Shown in pieces: positions 54,716 to 63,194 of a DNA stretch of 64,000 bases. A program made the position numbers and the translations under genes. A model generated the notes under the pieces. The model worked only from the letters and a program-made list of their open reading frames with translations, searched no databases and had not been told where the DNA came from. How positions within the stretch are numbered: position 1 is the first letter of the stretch; every line of letters starts with the position of its first letter. The DNA comes from Streptomyces sp. NBC_00273 (GTDB taxonomy: Bacteria; Actinomycetota; Actinomycetes; Streptomycetales; Streptomycetaceae), in NCBI RefSeq assembly GCF_036178145.1, contig NZ_CP108067.1, forward strand, positions 1,798,001-1,862,000, read 5' to 3'.

Positions 54716-55911
54716 TCCGCGGCCTTTCCGGGCTCGGCGGCGTCCTCGCCCTGCACGGCGGTGTCCGGGGCTTCGGCGCACTCGCGGGCGACCCAGGAGT
54801 CGATCTGGGAGACGACCTCCTCGTCGAGCGAGAGCTGCCCGGGCGTCCACAGGGGGTTTGACAGGCCGCGGTGCGTCCGCTCGCACATCTCCCAGTCCTC
54901 GTAGTTCGCCTTGTCCCACAGCGCGAACACGGCCTCGTGGGAGAAGTCGCTCTTGGCGGTCTCGGAGGGGTGGAAGAGCCAGAAGTGCCGGACGAAGCAG
55001 GTGCCGGGGCTCTCGGGCCAGACCCACTGCATCATCACGTAGTCGGCCGTGAACCCGAACAGGAGGTTGGGCAGGATGGTGATCCAGTTGATCTTCAGCT
55101 GGTCTCCTTCGGGGACCAGCTGCATGGGCGTCCGGCCGCTGCGCCCCGTCATGGAAACGGAGTTGTAGCCGCTGCGGATCGACTGCCACGCCCCGACGAT
55201 GTCGCCCTTGAGGTCGTAGGTGCCCGCGTCGTCGAAGTCGGTGATGCGGTGCAGGTCCTTGTGGGCGGTCGGGAAGTGCAGGCTCTCGTTGACGTTGTGC
55301 GCGACGAGCTTCCAGTTCGAGGCGACCGGGTAGTCCTTCGCCTCGACGCACTCCAGGTCGGCGAGCTCGTAGACCTTCGCGAACTCGCCGAACTCGCCGA
55401 GCGAGGCGTCGAGGTCGGGCGCGTCGTCGGACAGGGCGATGAACACGACCCCGAAGCGGACCTCGGTGCGCACCGGCAGCAGACCGTTCTTCTCCTTCTC
55501 GAAGAAGTGGTCCAGGTAGGTGCCGTTGAGGCTCTTGAGCTTGCCGTTGCGGTCGTACACCCAGCAGTGGTAGAGGCAGACCAGGCTCTGCCGCTTGCCG
55601 GTGGCCTCCTCCACGAGCTTGTAGCCGCGGTGCCGGCAGTAGTTGTGGTACGCCTGGATCCCGTCGTCCCCGTGGATGATGAGGACGGAACCGGTGCCGA
55701 TGTTCAGGGTGCTGTAGGCACCCTTCTCCTTGAGTCGGGAGACGTGGTCCACCGGGAGCCAGCGCCGGCCGTAGATGCGGGACATCTCCCGCCGGTACTG
55801 CTCCTCGCCGGTGTAGAACTCGTGCGACCTGCCGATGCCGCCTGTTTCGAAGTAGGGCCTTTCCTCGTCCTGGTCACTGATGAGATCGAACATGCTGGAC
55901 GCACGCGTCAT
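54712..55911 (-). CDS. Rieske non-haem iron oxygenase, alpha-subunit type
   Basis: 399-residue oxygenase component. Rieske [2Fe-2S] ligands: C-R-H (about residue 88) and C-L-Y-H about 20 residues later. Catalytic-domain iron site: the N-V-N-E-S-L-H-F-P-T-A-H segment (about 186-197) supplies the two His, with a later Asp/Glu ligand expected. Such enzymes use O2 and electrons from a reductase to hydroxylate, desaturate or cyclise. ATG 55911 is chosen for GAGGGAG 8 nt upstream. Its stop overlaps the protein A start (GTGA), so it is part of the biosynthetic operon and probably tailors the chain. No dedicated ferredoxin or reductase gene was seen in the window. Confidence 0.92.
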   Translation of the reverse strand: MTRASSMFDLISDQDEERPYFETGGIGRSHEFYTGEEQYRREMSRIYGRRWLPVDHVSRLKEKGAYSTLNIGTGSVLIIHGDDGIQAYHNYCRHRGYKLVEEATGKRQSLVCLYHCWVYDRNGKLKSLNGTYLDHFFEKEKNGLLPVRTEVRFGVVFIALSDDAPDLDASLGEFGEFAKVYELADLECVEAKDYPVASNWKLVAHNVNESLHFPTAHKDLHRITDFDDAGTYDLKGDIVGAWQSIRSGYNSVSMTGRSGRTPMQLVPEGDQLKINWITILPNLLFGFTADYVMMQWVWPESPGTCFVRHFWLFHPSETAKSDFSHEAVFALWDKANYEDWEMCERTHRGLSNPLWTPGQLSLDEEVVSQIDSWVARECAEAPDTAVQGEDAAEPGKAAE

Positions 55912-56347
55912 CTGCTGGGCTCCCTCAGCGGGTAAAGGGCATGGGATGCAGTGCCGGAATGCCATGGGACCGGGGCCTGGGAGAGGGCCGCACCGAGCCC
56001 CGCGCACGGCGGGACGGCATGGTGACTGAACGGTGATGGGTGAGAAGTGGTGCGGGGCCGGCCGGGTGGGGCGCTGCGGGCACGGCCGAGGGGCACACGG
56101 GGAGCGTGGCCGGCGAACGGGCGGGCCGCTGCCGGGAGTACCGGCGGACGAGCCGACCGTCTTGGAAGGAAGCGGAGGTCACCGGGGCACGCACGGCTGC
56201 TTGTGCGAGGGTGGCCCGAAGCACCGGCGCGAGCGGCGGTAACGGCACGCTCGACGCACGGCGCTTGGCATGCGTGCCCTGGTCGGGACGGATGCGGGGA
56301 CGGCCTGGGAAGGCCAGGGGAAGGTCGGGGAAGGCCTGGGAAGGTCG
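55912..56347. other. 436-bp gap between the flavoenzyme and Rieske genes
   Basis: No convincing gene. The part nearest the flavoenzyme stop (about 56306-56346) is a purine-rich imperfect repeat of GGGAAGG units on the plus strand. The gap is the longest inside the operon and could hold a separate minus-strand promoter for the Rieske-synthase genes, but no clear -35/-10 pair was found. Confidence 0.5.
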
Positions 56348-57592
56348 TCAGCCGGCCGGGTCGTAGATCCGCTCCGCCTGCGGCGTGCCGGCTGCGTCGT
56401 AGAGCTGCTCAAGGGCGTCCGGCGCGTAGATCTCGTAGTCCGGGACGACTCCGCCGATCAGGCCGAGCATCTTGTTGGTCCACTCCTGCGTCTTGCCCAT
56501 CGCATCCATCGTCGCCCGGAAGAACGGCGGGAGTTCGGTGAGTTCGCCGAGCGTCGTCGTGAAGTCGTAGACGCCTGCGCTCTCCTCGTCGCGCAACTTG
56601 TTGTACTCGGCCAGCGCCTCGTCCATCGGCCGCTCGCCGGTCAGGCCCTGGTGAACGCGCTCGGCGAGGAGCTCGCCGTGCAGGAAGCCGTCGGTGATGC
56701 CCCACCCGGTGTAGGGGTCCTTGTGGTAGCCGGCGTCGCCGACCAGCGCCCAGCCGGGACCGTACGCGCGGCGGTAGTAGTTGTCCGGGTAGCGCATGGG
56801 CCTGAAGTCCTCTTCGCGCCTGCCCTGGTCGCGCAGCTGCGCGCCCATCTCCGGGGACACGTCGTCGAACACGCCCTGGAAGCCGGCCTCGACGTCCTGG
56901 CGGAACTCCTTGAGCTGGCGCCGCGTGCAAATGACGGCCAACATGTTCACGCCGTCGTTCGTCGGCCAGGTGCCGAACCACTTCTCGTTGAAGCCGGTCT
57001 TGTGGTGCAGGCCCCAGTCGTCGAGCCCGCTGTAGTACGAGTAGTAGATGAAGCCCGCCGCGGGGCGCACGTTGTACAGCTCCGCGCCGACCTTCTTGGC
57101 GACCGTGGAGTGGAAGCCGTCGGCGCCGATGACCACGGTGGCGCGGAACTCCCGCTCCGGCCCGTCCCCTTCGCGTCCTCGGATACCCGTCACGCGGCCG
57201 TCGGTGAAGACGAGGTCGGATACCGTGAACCCTTCGATGACCTCAGCGCCGGCCCGGCGGGCGGCGTTGACGAGGATCTCGTCCAGCACGGTGCGGCGCG
57301 GGCAGTAGACGGCATCGATGCCGTCCACGGGATCGGCGAATCCGTTGAGTTCGATGCCCCGGTAGGAGTAGTGCATCTTCCGAAGCGCCGGGGTCTTGGC
57401 CGCGATGATCTCGTCGAGCAGGCCCCAGTCCTGGAGCCGCAGCAGCCCCGCCTGGTGGATGTAGTGGGTCGACACCGTGTCGCTGGGGAATGAGGCCCGG
57501 TCCACCACGAGGACCCGGTGCCCCTGTCGGGCCAGCAGCATCGCAACCGGCGATCCGGCGCAGCGGCCGCCCACAACAATGACGTCGTACAT
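56348..57592 (-). CDS. FAD-dependent oxidoreductase (geranylgeranyl-reductase / halogenase-like fold)
   Basis: 414 residues. N-terminal dinucleotide-binding motif V-V-G-G-R-C-A-G-S (about residues 6-14), R-R-T-V-L-D-E-I segment, V-V-I-G-A-D-G-F-H-S, and the second FAD motif W-A-L-V-G-D-A-G-Y-H-K-D-P-Y-T-G-W-G (about 280). The W-x-W-x-I-P motif of tryptophan-type halogenases was not seen, so an oxidase, reductase or monooxygenase is more likely. ATG 57592 has GGTGG 5 nt upstream; GTG 57601 is an alternative without a well-placed ribosome site. First gene of the minus-strand biosynthetic cluster. Confidence 0.88.
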   Translation of the reverse strand: MYDVIVVGGRCAGSPVAMLLARQGHRVLVVDRASFPSDTVSTHYIHQAGLLRLQDWGLLDEIIAAKTPALRKMHYSYRGIELNGFADPVDGIDAVYCPRRTVLDEILVNAARRAGAEVIEGFTVSDLVFTDGRVTGIRGREGDGPEREFRATVVIGADGFHSTVAKKVGAELYNVRPAAGFIYYSYYSGLDDWGLHHKTGFNEKWFGTWPTNDGVNMLAVICTRRQLKEFRQDVEAGFQGVFDDVSPEMGAQLRDQGRREEDFRPMRYPDNYYRRAYGPGWALVGDAGYHKDPYTGWGITDGFLHGELLAERVHQGLTGERPMDEALAEYNKLRDEESAGVYDFTTTLGELTELPPFFRATMDAMGKTQEWTNKMLGLIGGVVPDYEIYAPDALEQLYDAAGTPQAERIYDPAG

Positions 57593-57651
57593 ACGATCCA
57601 CCCGTCAATTGGTTTGAGGTACTGACGCACCGTTGGTCAGCGGCGCAAGCA

Positions 57652-57689
57652 CGATTCGAAGGCTATGAACATCGACAGATCGAGGTCAA
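57652..57689 (-). promoter_or_regulatory. Predicted HrdB-type promoter of the biosynthetic cluster
   Basis: On the minus strand TTGACC (57689-57684) and TAGCCT (57665-57660) are separated by 18 bp, matching the Streptomyces housekeeping consensus TTGACN / TANNNT. Transcription would start near 57653, giving a leader of about 60 nt before the flavoenzyme gene. Confidence 0.5.
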
Positions 57690-58228
57690 GCATCGGTAAT
57701 GATCTAGTAATGTCCGGATGTTAGATTCTCGCCACTCGAATGATCCATTCCGCCCGACCGCTGCACAAGATGCCCCTTTTTGCTCCGCTTTGAAGGTCGA
57801 GAATGTGCCATGCATCACACGTCTCGAGTGAGACGAGAATGAGCCAGTCGCGGTGAAATGTTCAACCAATCGCATAGGGAGAAGTTCTTTAATATTGAAC
57901 TAACGTACCTCGTATGAGCGGTGTTTGAATAAAGTCCAGCAGACCGAGCCGGCCGCCCTTCCGACGATCACCCGTCCACGGAAGATCGCGATATTCACCC
58001 GTACCGATATCCCCGGTAGTCGCAAGGTGACGTGAGCGGTGTTCATGCAGAGCGTGTGCAGAACCACTAGTTCTTCGGGTCCGCAAAGCCGCACTCGATC
58101 GGCGCCCGCCCGCTGCCGCACAGCCGGCTCCCCCGCGTCCTGAGCCACGGTCCGCTCCGGCCATCACGATTGCGCCGCCCGCACCGAGAACCAGGCCGTT
58201 TCCGGAGGGTCATCTGATCGCTGGTTGA
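57690..58228. other. A/T-richer non-coding region between the cluster and the IS remnant
   Basis: About 540 bp with clearly lower GC than its surroundings, especially 57700-57910. Frames on both strands are short and lack recognisable domains. Position upstream of the cluster suggests regulatory DNA or decayed foreign DNA bordering the transposase remnant. Confidence 0.5.
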
Positions 58229-58735
58229 TGCGTGTCGTTGACTGATGCCCAGTGGGCGCGGATCGAGCCGTTGCAGCCGGACCGGGATGCCGTGGAGGGA
58301 CCTGCCCGAGCCGTTCGACTCACGGAAGGTGTCCACGACAAGCTGCACGTCTGGGCCGCGGACGGCACTCGGGCAAAGGTGTTCACGGCTCTGCTCGCCC
58401 AGGCCGATGCCGAGGGTGACCTGGAGTGGGTCGTCGCTGTCGATTCCACGATCGTGCGAGCACATCAGCACGCCGCCGGGGCCGTCGTGGCGCCCCGGCC
58501 GGCGAGCCGGCCGACCATGCCATCGGACGGTCCCACGGCGAACTGCCCACCAAGATTCACCTCGCCGCCGGCGGCCGCTGCCGCCCGTTCGCATTCGCCA
58601 TCACGCCCGGGCAGGCTGGTGATGCACCCGCATTCGAGCAGGTCATGGCCCGGATCCGCGGCCCGCGGCCCGCGGCCCGTCGGCAGGTGATCCGAAGGAA
58701 ACGACCTGGCCCGACGCCGTGCGCTCCGCCGTCAG
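58229..58735 (+). pseudogene. Decayed IS5-type transposase
   Basis: Starts like an IS5/IS427-type transposase (S-L-T-D-A-Q-W-A-R-I-E-P-L), then an internal deletion joins to a later region: H-V-W-A-A-D-G-T-R-A-K-V-F-T-A-L-L-A-Q and V-V-A-V-D-S-T-I-V-R-A-H-Q-H, with the first catalytic Asp. The frame is then shifted, and the other frame continues with T-K-I-H-L-A-A-G-G-R-C-R-P and G-Q-A-G-D-A-P-A-F-E-Q-V-M-A-R-I-R before homology stops. Terminal inverted repeats were not identified. The element is dead and marks the left flank of the cluster. Confidence 0.75.
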
Positions 58736-58757
58736 CAGCCGGCCTAGAACCCCAGCT

Positions 58758-59816
58758 TCACTTCGCGGAGGCTGCCGGGGCGTGCCAGCCCGTGGTGTGG
58801 TTCGCTTCGGGGATCGGCGGCGTCGGCCGGCTTCGCCGTCGGCGTAGCCAGACGTACAGCATCAGGCACGGCAGGAGCACCCCGAGGACGGTGAGGGTGA
58901 GGAACGCCGCGAAGCTGCTGATGTGGGTGACCAGCCATGCGAAGTTCTGCCCGAAGAAGCCGACCACGAAGGACAGCGGGAGGAACACGCTCGCGAGGAT
59001 CGTGAGCCTTTCCATCGTGGCGCTCTGCCGAAGGTTGATCTTGTTCTGCTCTACGGAGATCACCGCGATGTTCGCTTCCAGGACGGTGGTCAGGAGATCG
59101 CGCTGGGCGGCGACCTCCTCATTGACCAGCAGCAGGTGGTCGTGCACGTCACGCATGTACGGCTGGAGCGGGGGCGGCGTCTTGCCGGGCTGCAGCCGCC
59201 TGGTGAGCACGGCGAGCAGCGGGTGTACGGCCCGGTAGAAGTCGGTGGCCTCGCGGCGCAGGGAGTAGATCCGTTCGGTCGGGGCGACCGCCCCGGAGAA
59301 CACCGTGGCCTCGATCTGCTCGATGTCGCGCTCCAGCTCGCCGACGACGGGCGCATAGCTGTCGACGACCTGGTCGAGGATCGCCCACAGCGTGGAGGGG
59401 CTGCCGGTCTTGAGCAGTTCGGGGCGGCTTTCGAGCCGGCTGCGGGCTTCGTGCAACTCGCTCGCGATGCCCTGGCGGACGGTGATGACGAACTGGTCTG
59501 CGAGGAAGATGCTGATCTCGCCGGTGTCGATCTCCTCGCGCTCGTCGTCGTAGCGGGCCGTGCGCAGGATGATCAGTTCGGTACCGTCCTCGTACTGCTC
59601 GGCCTTCGGCCGCAGGTGGAAGGCCGCGGCGTCCTCGACGGCGAGCTCGTGCAGTCCGAAGATCTCGCGGACCCGGTCCAGTTCCTCGGGACCCGGTTCG
59701 AAGACGCCCAGCCAGACGAATCCGCCTTGCCTGCAGCGCGCGGCCGCCTGCTCCAAGGGCATCGCGCCCTCGTGCTGTCGACGCCCGTCGCGGTAATGTG
59801 CACAGTCGACGATCAT
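58758..59816 (-). CDS. CorA-family divalent metal ion transporter
   Basis: 352 residues. Long cytoplasmic alpha/beta plus coiled-helix N-terminal domain (about 1-285) followed by two membrane helices (about 285-305 and 318-340) and a basic C terminus, the CorA layout. The loop after the first helix reads F-F-G-Q-N-F, so the usual GMN signature is GQN. Mg2+, Co2+ or other divalent ions are likely substrates. ATG 59816 is chosen because GAGGAGG lies 6 nt upstream; ATG 59831 would overlap that site. Confidence 0.88.
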   Translation of the reverse strand: MIVDCAHYRDGRRQHEGAMPLEQAAARCRQGGFVWLGVFEPGPEELDRVREIFGLHELAVEDAAAFHLRPKAEQYEDGTELIILRTARYDDEREEIDTGEISIFLADQFVITVRQGIASELHEARSRLESRPELLKTGSPSTLWAILDQVVDSYAPVVGELERDIEQIEATVFSGAVAPTERIYSLRREATDFYRAVHPLLAVLTRRLQPGKTPPPLQPYMRDVHDHLLLVNEEVAAQRDLLTTVLEANIAVISVEQNKINLRQSATMERLTILASVFLPLSFVVGFFGQNFAWLVTHISSFAAFLTLTVLGVLLPCLMLYVWLRRRRSRPTPPIPEANHTTGWHAPAASAK

Positions 59817-60062
59817 GGCCTTCCTCCTCACGGCCGGCCGATGTGCGCCGCCTCGTGCCCGCCGGGGGCACAGCGCGCCGTACAGGCCCCACAGCTATAG
59901 ATGCTCCTCCGACTCGGCAGAGATGTCCTCGCAGCCGGCCCCGGTGACTGCCCTCCCCGGTCGAGTTTGCTGGTCACGCGGATGCGAGCGGGTCGCGCAG
60001 CGGGCTCGGGTGCGGCAACCGCAAGGTGGAGGACGCCCCGGCCGCCGCCTCAGGAGTCTCGG

Positions 60063-60233
60063 TACGACGTGCAGCGCCGGCCGCGCGCTGCCGGGGATGC
60101 GGGCGGCGACCCGGGCGGCGCGGCGGATCAGCGCGTCTCCCTCCGGGGCACCGCTCAGGACGGCCAGCTCGATCTGGTCGGCCCGGCGTGCCACCTCGTC
60201 GGGCAGGGTCTCGCTCTGCGCGCCGCCGGTGAT
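60063..60233 (-). pseudogene. kdpD: Internally deleted fragment of a third kdpD
   Basis: Minus-strand frame reads I-T-G-G-A-Q-S-E-T-L-P-D-E-V-A-R-R-A-D-Q-I-E-L, matching the KdpD N-terminal domain, then jumps directly to G-A-P-E-G-D-A-L-I-R-R-A-A-R-V-A, matching the start of the USP-like domain of the two intact kinases. The ~50-60 residues normally between are missing, as is everything before and after. A TAG precedes the fragment. Not functional. Confidence 0.65.
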
Positions 60234-60235
60234 CT

Positions 60236-60466
60236 ACCGGACCGCTTCCCGCGACGACGGCTACCGCTTGCGCCTGCTGGCCGCGGTGATCCGACCACCT
60301 CTCCTGCTTCGCACCGGCGAAGGCCGTGCTGTTCTGCGTCCGGCCTTTCCCCCGCGTTGACACCGCTGCACCCGGCGGGGGCCGTGGGACGGCGTTTCCT
60401 CCTCGGAACGTTACGCAGTCCCCACAACGCCCCTGTGTCCGCGGCAACAGGAGGGTGGTCCGTGGT
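60236..60466. other. Non-coding stretch between the kdpD fragment and the cyclodeaminase-like gene
   Basis: No supported gene. Short open frames on both strands are Arg/Pro-rich. No clear terminator was found for the minus-strand operon that ends at 60467. Confidence 0.4.
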
Positions 60467-61417
60467 TCATCGCACGAGGTGGTTGAGGACGGCCGAGGCG
60501 AGTGCCGCATCGAGGGCGCCCACACCGGTGAGGTCGGCGACCGTGATTGCCGTTTCGGGGCGGTCGGGGGGCGTCTTCAGGAGCAGGCCAGCGGCGATGT
60601 CGCCGTCCGACGCGGCGGCGCCGGCGCGGACGGCGTGGCCGAAGTCGCCGTGGTGGAGGCACTGGGAACGGTCGTCGGTCGCGATGAGCCGTGCGCGCTG
60701 GAAGAGCGCCGGTGGCAGCTCGTTCTTGTGGGGCATGTCCGTGCCGATGCCGGTCACGTGGGTGCCCTCGGGCACGTCGGCGGCGTTCAGGACCGGTGCT
60801 GTCGCCGGTGTGGTGGTGATGATCATGTCGGCGCCGGCGGTCTGCCGTGCGGAAGCGGGCCGGGCCGGCAGGCCGTTCTTGTGGAGTTCCTCGCACAGGG
60901 CAGCGGCATTGTGCAGGTTGCGGCCGTGGACGAGTATCTGGCTGATGGGGCGGAGTTTGGCCAGCCAGACGGCTTGGAGGAGGGCCTGTTCGCCGGTGCC
61001 GAAGAGGCCCAGGGTGAGGGCGGTGGGCCGGGCCATGGCATGGGTGACCAGTGCGCCCGCGGCGGCGGTGCGCCAGGCGGTGAGCAGGCCGCGGTCGTTG
61101 AGGACGGCCCGTATCTGCCCGGTGTCGGCGCTGATGACGCAGACCAGGCCGTGGTGGTGGGACGGCATGCCGGAGCCGGGGCGGCCGTAGAAGCCGGTCG
61201 CTATCTTGACGGTGAACTCGGTGGCGTCGGTGATCCAGCCGGCTTTCACGTGGCAGTCCCCGTTGGCCTGGGGGAAGTCCATGTGCAGGGGCGGCGGGAC
61301 GCTGGTGCGGCCCTCGGCGTGGGCGATGAGAGCGTCACGGACGGTGTCCAGGACCATCTGGGAAGTGGCGGCCGCCTCGATGGCGCCCGTGTCGAAGACG
61401 GGCAGGGTCGTCGTCAT
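60467..61417 (-). CDS. Ornithine cyclodeaminase / mu-crystallin family protein
   Basis: 316 residues. N-terminal dimerisation and substrate part with H-V-K-A-G-W and K-I-A-T-G-F-Y, Rossmann segment L-G-L-F-G-T-G-E-Q-A (about 133-142) and a C-terminal A-D-L-T-G-V-G-A-L-D block typical of the family. Members interconvert amino acids and cyclic imines or 2-oxo acids with NAD(P)H, or reduce ketimines. The ATG overlaps the aminotransferase stop (ATGA), so both act in one small operon under the YheO-like regulator. Exact substrate unknown. Confidence 0.87.
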   Translation of the reverse strand: MTTTLPVFDTGAIEAAATSQMVLDTVRDALIAHAEGRTSVPPPLHMDFPQANGDCHVKAGWITDATEFTVKIATGFYGRPGSGMPSHHHGLVCVISADTGQIRAVLNDRGLLTAWRTAAAGALVTHAMARPTALTLGLFGTGEQALLQAVWLAKLRPISQILVHGRNLHNAAALCEELHKNGLPARPASARQTAGADMIITTTPATAPVLNAADVPEGTHVTGIGTDMPHKNELPPALFQRARLIATDDRSQCLHHGDFGHAVRAGAAASDGDIAAGLLLKTPPDRPETAITVADLTGVGALDAALASAVLNHLVR

Positions 61418-62547
61418 CGGCGTGTCCGCATCCACTGCGCGAAGGCTGCCAGGCCTTCCTCGGGGCGGTGCCGGCCGATGCCGATGCGGAACCGGTCGGG
61501 CGGGGTGGCGGTGAGTTCGGAGTGGTAGATGCTGGCGGGCAGCAGCAGGACGCCGGCTTCCTCCACCAGGCGGGTGCAGAATTCCTCCACCCCGTCGGGG
61601 CCGAGGTAGCGGGGATAGGCGACGCACCCACCGTCGGGGGCCTGCCAGTCGAAGTCGTCCGCGAACTCGGCGAAGAACGACTCGAACACCGGCAGGTTGG
61701 CTGCGATGAGCGCCCTGTTGCGCCGCAGGATCGTCTCGCGGGCCTTGAGCGCGATGCGGGCCAGGACCTCGCTGGGGGCGGAGTTGCAGATGGTGGTGTA
61801 GTGCTTGGCGCGCTCCAGGCGCGAGAGCACGTCGCGGTCGCGGCAGGTGATCCAGCCGATGCGCAGCCCCGGCAGTCCCAGGGATTTGGACGTCACGTTC
61901 AGGGACAGGGCGCGCTCGGACAGGTCGGCGGCCTGCGGCAGGATGCGGGCGGCGTCGTGTTCCAGGCCGCGGTAGACCTCGTCGCTGAAGAGGTGGATGC
62001 CACGCTCGTCGCACAGGCGGGCGAGCGCGGTGAAGTCGGCCGCGTCGATGACCTTTCCGGTGGGGTTGTTGGGGAAGTTCACCGACACGACGCGGGTGTT
62101 CGGCCGGAGCGCCGCCGCCACTTCGTCGAGGTCCAGGGCCCAGTTGCGGTCCGGGTCGAGGGCCACGCCGGTGACCTCGCACAGCGCCATCGGCACGGTC
62201 TCGGCGGCCTGGTAGTTCGGGGTCACCACCACGGCGTGGTCCCCGGCGTCGAGCAGGACGTTCATCGCCAGGTAGAGGGCTTCCTCGGCTCCCGCGAAGC
62301 AGATCACGTCGCCCGCGCCGGCGTTCTCGTACGTCTGGGCGATCACCTCGCGCAGGGCCGGGTCGCCGAAGGTTTCGGTGTATCCCAAGGGCAGGTTCTC
62401 GAAGGCCTCACTGTCCTTGTCGTCGGCCAGCGAGAGGAGCTCGCCCAGCGTCATGGTCTGGACGTCGGAGGCGGTCAGGTGGTGGCGGGCGGTGAACTCC
62501 CAGCGGGAGAAGTAAGTTTCCAGTCGGAAGTCGGGCAGCCTTGTCAT
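61414..62547 (-). CDS. PLP-dependent class I/II aminotransferase
   Basis: 377 residues, fold-type I. Motifs in order: L-P-L-G-Y-T-E-T-F-G-D-P-A-L-R (substrate side), N-F-P-N-N-P-T-G-K-V (about 180), S-D-E-V-Y-R-G-L (about 212) and the PLP Lys in N-V-T-S-K-S-L-G-L-P-G-L-R-I-G-W (about 240). C-terminal Arg in F-R-I-G-I-G-R. Resembles the group of small-cluster aminotransferases that includes capreomycidine-synthase-like enzymes, but the reaction cannot be fixed. ATG overlaps the regulator stop; cyclodeaminase-like gene follows with ATGA. Confidence 0.88.
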   Translation of the reverse strand: MTRLPDFRLETYFSRWEFTARHHLTASDVQTMTLGELLSLADDKDSEAFENLPLGYTETFGDPALREVIAQTYENAGAGDVICFAGAEEALYLAMNVLLDAGDHAVVVTPNYQAAETVPMALCEVTGVALDPDRNWALDLDEVAAALRPNTRVVSVNFPNNPTGKVIDAADFTALARLCDERGIHLFSDEVYRGLEHDAARILPQAADLSERALSLNVTSKSLGLPGLRIGWITCRDRDVLSRLERAKHYTTICNSAPSEVLARIALKARETILRRNRALIAANLPVFESFFAEFADDFDWQAPDGGCVAYPRYLGPDGVEEFCTRLVEEAGVLLLPASIYHSELTATPPDRFRIGIGRHRPEEGLAAFAQWMRTRR

Positions 62548-63194
62548 GGTCGGTCCTTCGCGTTCGGTGATCTGAGTTCGGCGAGCAGGCCGTAGACAGT
62601 GGAACGGGACACCTGCAGGGCGCCGGCGACGACGGGAGCGGCGCGGCGGACCGCGAACACCCGGGCCTCCTCCAGCCGGCTGAGAACGGCCAGGCGGTCC
62701 TGGCGGGTCATGCGTTCGACGGGGCGCCCCGTCTCGCGGACGTAGCCGCCGATGACGTGCTGGATGCGCTCGGACCAGTCCTGCTCGAACAACGGCTCCG
62801 GGCGCTGCACGGTGGGGGCGCCGAAGGCGGACAGGACCGCGGCGGCTTGTTCCAGCGGAGTGCGGTCGAGGTTGATGCACAGCACCGCCGACGGTCGGTC
62901 CTGCGGATCGCGCAGGACCGCGCTGACCGATGTGAGCCGACGACCGTCGACGAGCAGCTTCTCGTACGGCCCGAACACGTCCTGTGCCGACGGTTCGAGA
63001 TCGTCCAGCTCCCCCAGCAGCGAGGGATCTCCCACACCGCGGGAGGTCATCGGATTCCAGATCCCGAGGACCCGGTCGGTGTCCGGATCGTGCAGGACGA
63101 CCTCCGCGTACGGGCCGAGCAGCAACGCAACGGCCTGGGCCACCGGCGCCCACAGTCGCACACGAGCATCTTGCGGGTCTTCGACATTCCCCAT
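62544..63194 (-). CDS. YheO-like PAS/HTH transcriptional regulator
   Basis: 216 residues. N-terminal YheO/PAS-like sensor (about 10-120; L-L-G-P-Y-A-E-V-V-L-H-D, S-A-V-L-C-I-N-L-D) and C-terminal HTH of the DauR/YheO type (about 165-212; R-L-E-E-A-R-V-F-A-V-R-R-A-A and V-S-R-S-T-V-Y-G-L-L). In known relatives such as DauR this type controls amino-acid catabolic genes in response to a ligand. It heads the operon with the aminotransferase and cyclodeaminase-like genes, and its promoter holds two palindromes. Confidence 0.87.
   Translation of the reverse strand: MGNVEDPQDARVRLWAPVAQAVALLLGPYAEVVLHDPDTDRVLGIWNPMTSRGVGDPSLLGELDDLEPSAQDVFGPYEKLLVDGRRLTSVSAVLRDPQDRPSAVLCINLDRTPLEQAAAVLSAFGAPTVQRPEPLFEQDWSERIQHVIGGYVRETGRPVERMTRQDRLAVLSRLEEARVFAVRRAAPVVAGALQVSRSTVYGLLAELRSPNAKDRP

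Noticed and set aside
54716..55351. N-terminal extension of protein A to 55351
   Set aside because: The extra 212 residues overlap the Rieske catalytic domain out of frame and are Arg-rich; the GTG at 54715 starts exactly at the formyltransferase fold and overlaps the Rieske stop.
56348..57592. Flavin-dependent halogenase
   Set aside because: The FAD motifs are compatible, but the WxWxIP motif was not found, so a general FAD oxidoreductase is called.
59974..60525. 183-codon minus-strand frame over the kdpD fragment
   Set aside because: It is in a different frame from the KdpD-like residues and is Arg/Pro-rich, so it is a shadow.
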